Shown here: piece by piece, positions 55,648 to 64,000 of the stretch | Position numbering within the stretch: position 1 is the stretch's first letter | How the letters are laid out: each line of letters begins with the position of its first letter | NCBI GenBank assembly: GCA_947646735.1 | Contig: CANTFK010000984.1 | Span: 1 to 64,000 of the forward strand | DNA: 64,000 nt | Direction of reading: 5' to 3' | From: Peronospora farinosa | Lineage: Eukaryota; Oomycota; Peronosporomycetes; Peronosporales; Peronosporaceae | The notes under the pieces: generated by a model | Database searches by the model: none | What the model saw: only the letters and a program-made list of their open reading frames with translations | Told to the model about the DNA's origin: nothing | Translations under genes and position numbers: made by a program

Positions 55648-57192
55648 TTATCCTTCCATCTCGACCTCACGAGTCGGTAATTGAGCGGCCTACGCGTACA
55701 ATAACATGAAACGTAAGCAATTGCAGCAAATCCTGCCTACGCACAAACTCATACCTCCAAAATCCGCTTGATCGGGACATTACCAAAACGAACGTTGTAC
55801 TGAAACAAAATCTTAGTCCAGCTGTCTGGAAGGGCTCTCTGTGGCGAACACCGCTTTACAAATGTCAGACTGGGTAGATGCGGTGTCTGGCATTCTTCCA
55901 CATCATTTTGCTCGAAAGAAAAACTCGCAAGATCTCCTTCACTCAGCTACAGATATTGCACACAAAAATGTGAAATGACATAAGCACGCCGAGACTGAAA
56001 CGGAATAAATCGAACCTCGTGTTGCTGGATAAACTCTTGGTCGCACGTGAAAAGAACGATGCCTTCTAACGTCACAAACTCCTTTTCACCACCTTCAAGG
56101 CGAAGTACGACAGACGGTTTTGCTGGGTTGACAAAGAAGCGACTCGTGTTACCATCTTTCCACACCAACGCCAGCGGCGATAGACCCATTTCGTAATGAC
56201 CCGCCTTCATGTAAAAGAGAAGTCCATCTCTGCATCATTACACGCACAAAGCAAAACGTAAGGACATTGTATACGGCCAAGTTTAACCCCAGCTCAACAA
56301 GACGCGCACTTGAGAAACGGATACGTCGTTGAATACGCCGTCATAATTCCGGCTGAATCACTCTCATAGCATGGAATAGGCTGCAGGCAGCAAAGATTAG
56401 AACAAAACATCGCCCTATAAGCTCCACATATGTTGTTTACGTACCAGAAAGCGATATGGGTTAGCCGGTGTGACAATTGCCGTCGCTCCTTCGGACAGCT
56501 TGTCTCGCATCCAGAAGAGTCGGAACTCTGTAGTGCAATTGTACAGCAGATAACTCTTCCAGCACATGACGTCTAGGACATAGAACGTCTCATTATGCTC
56601 TTGATAGATGCAGTCTAAGATACAGTAGCCGTCATTGGACTTATTGGTCTTGTGCGAGCCACACGGTAGCGCCGATGGAAATTTCTTGAGAATACTTCCC
56701 GCTGGAATCCTCGCAATAGTAGTGCCTCTGCATACACAAATACATAGAGCATACATTGGTCAGACACATCTTAATAAAGACCTTTAATAAGCCGTTCGCA
56801 TACCCATTGGCCACTACAAGGCAGCGCTTGCCCTCGGGTCTCGGCAACACGTACCAGCCCTCACCTAGCGCACTGCCGCAGCCATTCAAGTCCTTAGGGA
56901 CGTCAATAAGCCACTCGGGTGTCATCAACTGCTTGGAAAAATGCTCACGTCTCTTCTTTACGCGCTCCTCGCGGGTCTTGCGCTTGGAATAGACAGAAAC
57001 AGAGGTGACGTCGTCCATCGGCTGCGTAGTGACGTCTCCAGAAAGCGACAGAGGCTCCTGCGACTGCACAAGCTGTCGCGCATGCGCCGTAAGGTCCCTT
57101 CTGTCCTGTCTCTGCTGTGATAACGTCGCTTGACGTCGCGCCGCTGCGTCCTTCATCCATGGCTGTCGCTTGACTGCCGTGCGCTGTTGCAT
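55648..57192 (-). CDS. SNUPN: Snurportin-1, m3G-cap adaptor for snRNP import
   Basis: Six exons: complement(join(55648..55689, 55755..55946, 56016..56229, 56310..56380, 56445..56727, 56804..57192)), 396 aa. All five introns (64-80 nt) keep phase; the donor of intron 4 (GTTCGA) is weak. The N-terminus (QRQDRRDLTAHARQLVQSQE) resembles the importin-beta-binding segment. The cap-binding domain shows WYVLPRPEGKRCLVVA, GTTIARIPAGSILKKFPSALP, ILDCIYQEHNETFYVLDVMCW, FRLFWMRDKL and DGLLFYMKAGHYE, matching human snurportin in order. The protein carries trimethylguanosine-capped U snRNPs from cytoplasm to nucleus. The first ATG is 57192; the frame is open a little further only from a TTG. It shares a short bidirectional promoter with CLP1. 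Confidence 0.93.
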
Positions 57193-57202
57193 TAGTGTCA
57201 AC

Positions 57203-57273
57203 AAAATGTAAGAAATAAGACTGTAGTCATGTCAAAAATACCGACGCATTTTTGACATTGTAACTTACATTTT
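57203..57273. promoter_or_regulatory. Dyad-rich divergent promoter of SNUPN and CLP1
   Basis: Only 140 bp separate the two start codons. They contain a perfect 11-bp inverted repeat ATGTCAAAAAT/ATTTTTGACAT (57229-57239, 57248-57258) inside a second pair AAAATGTAAG/CTTACATTTT (57203-57212, 57264-57273). Symmetric sites suit a factor acting on both genes, though this is inference. The minus-strand text TTATTTCTTACATTTTG resembles an initiator for SNUPN. Confidence 0.5.
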
Positions 57274-57281
57274 CATACCAT

Positions 57282-57294
57282 TCATTCTAAAATT
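57282..57294 (+). promoter_or_regulatory. Candidate initiator of CLP1
   Basis: TCATTCTAAAATT matches most of the oomycete initiator consensus, about 45 bp upstream of the ATG. Confidence 0.5.
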
Positions 57295-57332
57295 CATCAA
57301 ACTATTGTTATTTTTGAATCAAAAAGCCACTC

Positions 57333-58810
57333 ATGAGCTCCCGGACGGAAGTGGTGCTAGCGCGCGAGGCTGAATACCGTGTAGAGGTTCCACCACAAAC
57401 AGAAGTGAGTGTGCGATTAAAGAGCGGATCTGCAGAGCTTTTTGGTGTCGAGCTAGCCATTGATCACGAGTACGTCTTTCGTGATCGCAAAGTGGCAATT
57501 TTTACATGGTACGGATGTACATTGGAAGTAAATGGAGCTCCTGAAGTGGCTTATACGTCAGAAGAGACGCCTATGGACAGTTATCTTAACATTCACTCAC
57601 AGCTTCAGCGGTGCAGAGAACTGGCTAAGGCGAAACACGCCGCTGGTCCGCGTGTGCTTGTGTGTGGCCCCGTAGACAGTGGCAAGTCGACGCTTACGCA
57701 AATCCTCGTCAATTACGCGCTACGTCTGGGCGAAAAACCGACGCTTGTTGAACTGGACGTGGGTCACGGCTGTCTTAGTGTCCCAGGAACGCTCTCGGCT
57801 TCGCCATTGGACATGAACTCGCTCAGTGTCGAAGAAGACTTTGTCCTTACGAATCCATTGGCCTATTTCTATGGTCATGCCATGTCGTCTGATAACGTCG
57901 AGCTTTTCCGCTACCAGCAGCAGCAGCTGGCAAAGACAGTCAAGAGACGACTTGAAAATGATGCACAAGTGAATGCGTCTGGGTGTGTGATTAACACGTG
58001 CGGCTGGGTGGACGGTGCAGGTTTCGATCTCTTGGTTCATGCCATCAAGGACTTTGAAGTAGACGTGGTACTGGTCATTGGTCAGGACAGACTATACAGT
58101 CGCTTGCAAAGCACACTGACGGGAGTGCACGCAAACGGAGTAGACAGATCAATTGTAAAGCTGTCACGATCAGATGGAGTTGTCCCGCGTAATAGCAAAC
58201 TGCGTTCTGCTTTGCGCATCAGCTGCATCCGGGAATACTTTTACGGCGCGCACTCGCTGAGTGTAGCGATCCCCACACTTTCACCCTGCATCAACGAGTT
58301 TTCATTCGATGACGTTTCATTTTTCGCGATCAAAGGTGCTTATATGTTTAGTGGGGTTTTGAAGGTGTGATTGCAGTAATTGTCACTGCTAACTTGTTTT
58401 TTTGCATCACGTGGTGAATGGTGAGAGCAGACATGAAGGTGTCCGATGTGATGCTTCCAGTAGGCCAAGTGGAGACTCAGACCGACCGATTGCGTGCAGT
58501 GCCTGTCGAGAAGACAGCTGACCTGGGGCACTCGTTGGCAGCTGTGGCACACCCGCCACACGGCCAAGGCGCGTCCTCTTCGTCGTCATCAGATATGTCG
58601 TGGCTTCTCGGTGCCCCCGCAGTAGGCTTCGTTTTCATGTACGTATGCAAGCATAGTATTGTTTCCTACAGTTTTTGCTGATTTGTTTTGCAACGTATGC
58701 TCAGTAAGGAGGTTCGTGTGGCAGAGCAGAAAGTGGTGCTGCTTGTTCCCTCACCAGGCCCGTTGCCATCGCGCAATCTCTTGGTGGGCTCAATTAAATG
58801 GATGGAGTAG
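57333..58810 (+). CDS. CLP1: CLP1, polynucleotide 5'-kinase of mRNA 3'-end and tRNA processing
   Basis: CDS is join(57333..58366, 58426..58638, 58705..58810), 450 aa (human about 425). The N-terminal beta domain is followed by the P-loop GPVDSGKST (112-120), ELDVGHG and PLAYFYGHA, typical of Clp1. The C-terminal domain runs KVSDVMLPVGQVETQTDRL to LLVGSIKWME. Intron 1 (59 nt) has branch CTAAC and the first AG after a T run. Its donor GTGATT is unusual but is the only nearby one in phase. Intron 2 is 66 nt (GTACGT...CTCAG). Clp1 belongs to the cleavage/polyadenylation factor and, in animals, to the tRNA-splicing endonuclease complex. It is divergent from SNUPN, and its 3' end converges on the PPR gene 158 bp away. 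Confidence 0.94.
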
Positions 58811-58968
58811 GTTTGAGCGCCAGAGTGTTCATCGGTATCTGCCATTCTCGATAAAGTTAGTTTTAGTGAGCGATTCTATCTGCAACTTTGACTTCTCGTC
58901 TCGAAGTATACAGGAACTTTAGCCAGACCAGTCTAGCAACTACACACGCGGACTTGTTGTCCCGTGCC

Positions 58969-61293
58969 CTAAAGCCCCCAGCCCTTATCGGGTCGGTTCT
59001 GGCGGTACCATTCTCCACCGCCTACGTCAAGCGCACGGTCAAACTCTCCGGCACTGGCGACAATCTTCACGACTTGCTTGTACAACTCCACATTAATGTC
59101 TTCGTCCAGCCTTCCGGTCATATCATCATACAACGTGACTGCAGTGCGCCAATCTCCCTCGTGCTCGCATGATGCTATGGCCAACCGGAGCAGTTCCGTT
59201 CGAACAGCAACAGACATCGTAGTCGGCAAATTATCGTAAATCATAAGGACTGTTTCATGGTCTTGCAACTCCACGGCCGATCGGAACATCAAGACATAGA
59301 TTGCGTCCGTTGGGAAATGAAGCAACGGGCTCTGCCCCTTAGTGGAAGCTTCACGGGTATCCAGGTACAAGTCAAACATTTCCAGCACGTCCGAGTGGCG
59401 ATTCTTCTTTGCCAAGTACTTCATAAGTAATGTGAACGCGAATATGGATGCCGTGCCATCCACCTTAATCATCTTGTGCATATATGCCAATGCATCAGTG
59501 TACTTGTCAGCAGCGAGAAACACTTCCAGCATGTGGTGATGCGTGATCGGCGATAGTGGATGTCCACGGTCAGCAAACTCAGACAGGATCGTCATTGCCA
59601 TCTTGTCATCCTTTAGACCTTTACACGCGCGGATCAAGAAATTAAGAGCCTTGGAGCTTTTAGTGCGACGGCGACAGAGCTTGTTCTTTTGCCATAAATC
59701 TACGACGGCTTTGTAGTCTGTCGCAGCGTAGTATACACCCATGAGGTTCTCAAAATGTGCACGATCGGGGGAAATACGATGCGTGTCAAGAGGCTGATCC
59801 GCGTCTGCTGCTTTTCCTTCTGTTGCCGTTAGCCAGTAGTGCTCGGCCATTTTAACGTCACCATTTACCCCACATCCCTGCAACAGTATGTTCAGCGTGT
59901 ATGCGTCCCACTTCAAGCCAGCTTTGTTCATGAGTGACAAGATGAAGGGAATCCTGTGGACCTCTCGTGAGCGCACAGCAGCAACTAGCAACGAATTAAA
60001 CGTGACAATATCGGGCGTAGCGACAAGGTTCTCCCGCATTTTTTCGAATTCTTGCATCGCCTCATCCATTTTGCAAGCATTGCCAAATGCCGAGATCATG
60101 CAGTTGTAGGAGTAGATTGAGGGTGTTGCGTGGAGCTCGAGCAGCTTTGAGATGCGACGAATCTGTGTCAGATCAGAGGTCCGTGCACAGGAGCTGAGCG
60201 CGGCATTGCAAACGTTATCACCCGGGTAAACACCGTCTTCGAGCAACAACTCAAAGAGTCGAGAAGCGTAGTCATGCTTGCGATTGCGCGAGCACGAGAC
60301 AATTGCGCACGTGAATACCTCCTTCTTGTGCGCGTCGTCCGTGTACGCAATCGAGCACAACAAATTTTTAATCTCTTCCCATCTCCCCAACTGTGCATAG
60401 GCAAGAACAGCAGCACCGTACGTGCGTGCATTTGGCTCCACGCCGGCCATGATCATCTCGTTCAGATAATGCAACGCCATCGGAACGTCCCCTTTGCCAC
60501 CACGAGCACAGGCGTGAATGACGCTGGTATAAGTGACGACGTCGGGTTGCAAGTTAAAGTATTTCGTGATCTCCAGAACCCCCTGTGCTACTTGTGCATT
60601 GCCCAACCTGGCACTCGCCGCTGCAACTCGATTAAGACGATCACGGTCGGGTTCGTTGATCTGATTACGCAGCACTTCCAGCGCCATCTCGCTGCGATTC
60701 ATTTTAATGAGTGCACAGACTATCATCACAAGCTCCTGGTCCGACCACTTGTTGTTTAAAATTGGTATCTCGTCCATATACTGCAGTAGACACGAATAAA
60801 TACAACAAGTTTATCAGTTCAAAAAAAAGAATCTCTTAATCAGTCACGTCTTTCCATTCGTTCCTTCTTGTACCTTTCGTAGTACGGACGATACTCTCTT
60901 CGAGTTCATTTGTTCCATAAGAAGCGTACGAAAAGACTCTCGGTCCATATGAGACCACCATTTCTTCTTCTTCTTCTTCTTCTTTGTTTTCCAAGAGTGT
61001 TTGCTCTTCTTTACAATCATCGAGTCATTAGAACCAATAGTTGTAGGTATTAATCCATTACTAGATAAAGACTCTGCTGTACTCATGAGGTTAAAACGCT
61101 TGCTACTAATTGTCATCTTGGGCTGTACCATCGACTCTGTTCGTAACTCCGAGTCTGTTGTATGACGACTGGTAGTATGACCACCATCTCTAGCACTGTT
61201 ATTGTCCACATATGTGGACACACTACGTGCCATGCATCGTGACCATAAGGAAGAGCTATATACAGGACTATGTATCAATGCCAAGCGACGCAT
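58969..61293 (-). CDS. Pentatricopeptide-repeat (PPR) protein, probably mitochondrial
   Basis: CDS is complement(join(58969..60780, 60874..61293)), 743 aa. The intron is 93 nt (GTACAA...CTGCAG) and joins SSVLRK to YMDEIP in phase. The first 30 residues (MRRLALIHSPVYSSSLWSRC) are basic and hydroxylated, typical of a mitochondrial presequence. Exon 2 is built of degenerate 35-residue helical repeats, such as DVVTYTSVIHACARGG, NARTYGAAVLAYAQLGRW, SIYSYNCMISAFGNA and DIVTFNSLLVAAV. PPR proteins bind single-stranded organellar RNA and act in processing, stability or translation; the target is unknown. A poly-Lys run in exon 1 is encoded by a TTC microsatellite at 60961-60984. The TFIIIC gene starts 176 bp away in the other direction, so the two share an upstream region. 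Confidence 0.88.
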
Positions 61294-61469
61294 AACTAGC
61301 CCCCACCCCCCGTCTCAGAGTACAAAATGAACGGTCCTTATGGCGTAAAGATGTACAAAACCTGTGACGCGATTTGTACAAGACAGGACAGGACAGTGAT
61401 GTCGTACACATCAATATCATGTACCACTAGCCACTCAGCAGCTTATCCAGTCATCATAGAGTACTCCAC

Positions 61470-63308
61470 ATGTCAAGACGACGAGCACCTCGTGACCTTG
61501 TTGCTTTATGTATGGATTATATTGCACTTGAAGGCAGTACTGGTGTCTCTATGTTGCATTTATTTTCTAGTATTGATCCATATAATGATGTGCTGGTACG
61601 ACGCCAAGTGTGGCGGCTCTTGCGTTCGAGTCACGAGATTTTACATTTCTATCGATTATCCACGAGTTTTGGGACGTTTCGTAAGAAACAACCACGTTTC
61701 AATGAAGAAAAGAGGATCAAAATCAAGCGGGAAGTGATGGAAACAAGTGGACGCTTTCATTCCGAGGAAAAAAGGACAATCACGACGGAAGAATTGATGT
61801 TGATTACGTATGACGAGGTAATGGCGGAGACAAAACAACTGATGGTTGTTGCGTGTCAAGAATTGCGGTATCGAGCACTGAATATTCCAGTGAAGGCCAT
61901 TGCTGCTGATCTTGGAGAGGCTCATTTTTGTATTCTTGAAGCTGTGGGTCACGCTCGTGTCCAGGGGATCACTGTAACGACGCTGGTTAAATTGCTACGA
62001 GGTGGTACAGTCAAGAGACTGCACAATTGTCTCGATACATTGATTTCATACGGTTTAGTGGTCAAAAGGATGATGATTGTCGCACGTCCAATAATGCGAC
62101 GGTTGAATATCATTCATTTGCCGCGGTTTGCAGCGGAATTCAAACCACAAATGTTTGACGAGTCGGCAGATTTTGAGTCTGATGAGCAGAGCAAAAAGAT
62201 TCTGTGTGCAGCAGCAGAAACGTATCTGAGAGGACTGCCGACGCGTTCGTCGGTGCTGTCAGATCTTGGACGTGATCTAAGTTTACACAAGCGGCATCTA
62301 GAGGTGCTACGCTCACATATTATGCAGGAGTGTAAGGTGGATGAGAACTTCCCGTTAGAGTTGTTTCAGGCTGTATTGCAGCCGTCGCGACGTGCCAGTC
62401 TCGAACCGAAGATCTTAAATTGCGTGCGATACAAGCCGCCAAACACCCAAAGGAACTTGACTTGTCGTCGAGGTATTGTATTGGAGCTCGGGTTGCTTCG
62501 CCAGATCTATGGGATCATTGAAGACAGTGCCGAGAATGGCACCACAATTATCGACCTGCGTAACCGAATTGTGCTTCCTGGAAGCAAGCTGCCGTATAAG
62601 TTAGTGGGCGTGCTGGCGGGGATGTACAGCCTGAAAGCCGAGTCTATCATTCTGGGAAAGAATAAAGCTTTTCGATTGTACCTGGACTCGATGGCACCTG
62701 GCAACAAGTCCCTTTCTTCAGCAGATGTAGCAGATAGCACCTTGTCACTGTCGACCCACTCGAAAGAACATCGCAGAGTAGACGAGGAGTCAGTTACTGG
62801 GGTGAATGCAGAACGAACATATACCGTTCGAACCAACAAGGCACTAAAAGTGGCACTTGAAGGCGCAGAAGTTGATGGCACCAGTGATCGACGTCGCGAG
62901 CACATCTTGGAGCGGCTCGGTGACGAAAAGATTATTAGTTTATCGTCGCTGTGTGCCAGCGTATTCAGCATGGAGAAGCAGCGTGCGGAAACGAATGTGT
63001 TATTGAATTCATCCAACTTAAGTGGCGAGCCCACTGTATTTAACAAGGGGAGCAGTTTAATATCCCCTGCTGCCGTGGGGAAAGTCGACACTCGGTCAAT
63101 TTACCGCATTGCAACAGAACTGGAAATCGCCAAAAAGTTACGACTGTTGCAGCTTCCATTGCCGGCTCGTAATGTCTCGACTAAATTCCGTGCGCTCCGT
63201 TGTGTTGTTGCTCCAGGGTATGAGCACAACGATATGTTCCTACAAGGCTTTGTGAAGAACTATTGTCGAGATGAGCGTTTGCGGCGCATCCACCGGAATG
63301 CTGGATAA
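61470..63308 (+). CDS. GTF3C1: TFIIIC largest subunit (B-block binding, GTF3C1-like), 5' part
   Basis: The frame encodes 612 aa from ATG 61470 to TAA 63306-63308. The N-terminal winged-helix region matches TFIIIC220: MLITYDEVMAETKQLMVVAC, QELRYRALN, and a B-block domain CILEAVGHARVQGITVTTLV...LISYGLVVKR. A later winged-helix segment reads SIYRIATELEIAKKLRLLQL. TFIIIC recruits TFIIIB and Pol III to tRNA genes by binding the A and B boxes. The protein should be far longer; homologous sequence continues in the +1 frame from about 63298, so the stop here marks a frameshift, a sequence error or a missed splice. Confidence 0.85.
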   Translation: MSRRRAPRDLVALCMDYIALEGSTGVSMLHLFSSIDPYNDVLVRRQVWRLLRSSHEILHFYRLSTSFGTFRKKQPRFNEEKRIKIKREVMETSGRFHSEEKRTITTEELMLITYDEVMAETKQLMVVACQELRYRALNIPVKAIAADLGEAHFCILEAVGHARVQGITVTTLVKLLRGGTVKRLHNCLDTLISYGLVVKRMMIVARPIMRRLNIIHLPRFAAEFKPQMFDESADFESDEQSKKILCAAAETYLRGLPTRSSVLSDLGRDLSLHKRHLEVLRSHIMQECKVDENFPLELFQAVLQPSRRASLEPKILNCVRYKPPNTQRNLTCRRGIVLELGLLRQIYGIIEDSAENGTTIIDLRNRIVLPGSKLPYKLVGVLAGMYSLKAESIILGKNKAFRLYLDSMAPGNKSLSSADVADSTLSLSTHSKEHRRVDEESVTGVNAERTYTVRTNKALKVALEGAEVDGTSDRRREHILERLGDEKIISLSSLCASVFSMEKQRAETNVLLNSSNLSGEPTVFNKGSSLISPAAVGKVDTRSIYRIATELEIAKKLRLLQLPLPARNVSTKFRALRCVVAPGYEHNDMFLQGFVKNYCRDERLRRIHRNAG

Positions 63309-64000
63309 AGGTCAATTCGTTCGTTTTCACGCGATCGGAAGCGACAATATCGACGAGGTGGAGTCTGGATCAACTCGAAAGAGACGGCGGGCCAATTCTA
63401 GGATATCTAACGCACATGCTGATGAGTTCAAGAATTCGATTTTTGCCTTAGGCGGTGTAGCAGGAAACAAGGATGCTAGTTTTCAAACAATCTCTCATGC
63501 TTCTGGCGTCGAAACTGAAGTCAGTAACCCTACTCCGCCCGAAGTTTGCTACAGGATTCGGCGTTTTGTGAGTCAGCAAAAGTCTGGAGTACACAACCAA
63601 CAGTTTAGGAAGCTTGGATTTGCATACGGTGTCATGTATCGGTGTAAAGCTCTGCATCGATTTTTGTGGAAAGCTTTGCACGAAAACGGATCAAGCCTTC
63701 AGCTTCCGGGTGAGGAGAGCGATGCAACCGTACAAGACTCGACTACTGAAGGAGATAGCAGCTATTTTACTGGTAGCCAGAAGCAGCATCAGCCCACTTT
63801 GCCTGGAATTGTGTTTTCTCGCGAATCCGTTTTGCACTCAATGCCTGTACATTTGTACATTCAAATTTTCTCGGGCGGGGCAATCCTGACAGGCGCCGAG
63901 TTCGCTATTGTTGAGGAGACCATCAAGCACCAGCGCACATTTCAAGCAATTCCAGAAGCACTACGCGAAAAGATATGGAGTCATGAATCTCAGCGCACGG
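63298..64000 (+). CDS. GTF3C1: TFIIIC largest subunit, continuation in the +1 frame (runs off the window)
   Basis: The +1 frame is open from 63298 to the window end with no stop (234 codons). It reads a basic linker (STRKRRRANSR), then GVMYRCKALHRFLWKAL, then LHSMPVHLYIQIFS and RTFQAIPEALREKIW. These align in order with the family segments after the first winged helices (an LF/LHEFLW block and a block ending in LPRPIRQQL). No GT-AG intron of normal size (60 nt or more) that restores phase was found between the two parts. Confidence 0.8.
   Translation, partial: MLDKGQFVRFHAIGSDNIDEVESGSTRKRRRANSRISNAHADEFKNSIFALGGVAGNKDASFQTISHASGVETEVSNPTPPEVCYRIRRFVSQQKSGVHNQQFRKLGFAYGVMYRCKALHRFLWKALHENGSSLQLPGEESDATVQDSTTEGDSSYFTGSQKQHQPTLPGIVFSRESVLHSMPVHLYIQIFSGGAILTGAEFAIVEETIKHQRTFQAIPEALREKIWSHESQRT

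Noticed and set aside
63215..63250. A short intron (GTATGAGC...TACAAG) to repair the TFIIIC frameshift
   Set aside because: It would be about 30 nt, half the shortest intron seen here, and would remove conserved-looking residues.

Overview
The window looks like nuclear DNA of an oomycete, most likely a Phytophthora-like member of the Peronosporales. The support is: short GT-AG introns (about 60-104 nt), a UDP-glucose pyrophosphorylase/phosphoglucomutase fusion of the stramenopile type, initiator motifs of the oomycete TCATTYY...ATTT kind upstream of genes, a CFAP20 flagellar-type protein, and degenerate Ty3/gypsy remnants. Species was not determined.

Layout. (1) 1-1412: repeat-derived DNA with no gene. 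It holds a diverged inverted repeat (1-195 against 487-676), a GATC-rich stretch and a degenerate 26-27 bp tandem repeat. (2) 1413-37793: one head-to-tail tandem array, all on the + strand, of a unit usually 393 bp long. Each unit carries one 73-nt tRNA-Glu(TTC) gene with A and B boxes and three oligo-T Pol III terminators. I count 91 full-length tRNA genes plus one truncated at the right edge. The left and middle units are almost identical. The right third carries indel variants (392, 382, 384 bp), mutated tRNA stems, two hybrid units without a tRNA, and duplicated multi-unit blocks. (3) 37794-39898: broken Ty3/gypsy pol (+) and gag-like (-) fragments with hairpins. (4) 39899-64000: compact, mostly housekeeping genes.

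Genes, in order: CFAP20 (+), UGP-PGM fusion (-), fused mRNA triphosphatase-guanylyltransferase capping enzyme (+), bZIP factor (-), a predicted N-myristoylated AGC kinase (+), LSG1 60S-biogenesis GTPase (-), snurportin-1 (-), CLP1 RNA kinase (+), a probably mitochondrial PPR protein (-), and the B-block-binding large subunit of TFIIIC (+, runs off the window, with an apparent +1 frameshift). I rebuilt the exon-intron structures by hand from splice sites, reading-phase agreement and family conservation.

Functional theme. Six of the ten genes act in RNA production or handling (capping, 60S export GTPase, snRNP import, 3'-end/tRNA processing, organellar RNA, Pol III initiation). The TFIIIC subunit that recognises tRNA B boxes lies about 24 kb from an array holding 91 identical or near-identical B boxes. 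That proximity may be chance. The array is the most unusual object in the window.
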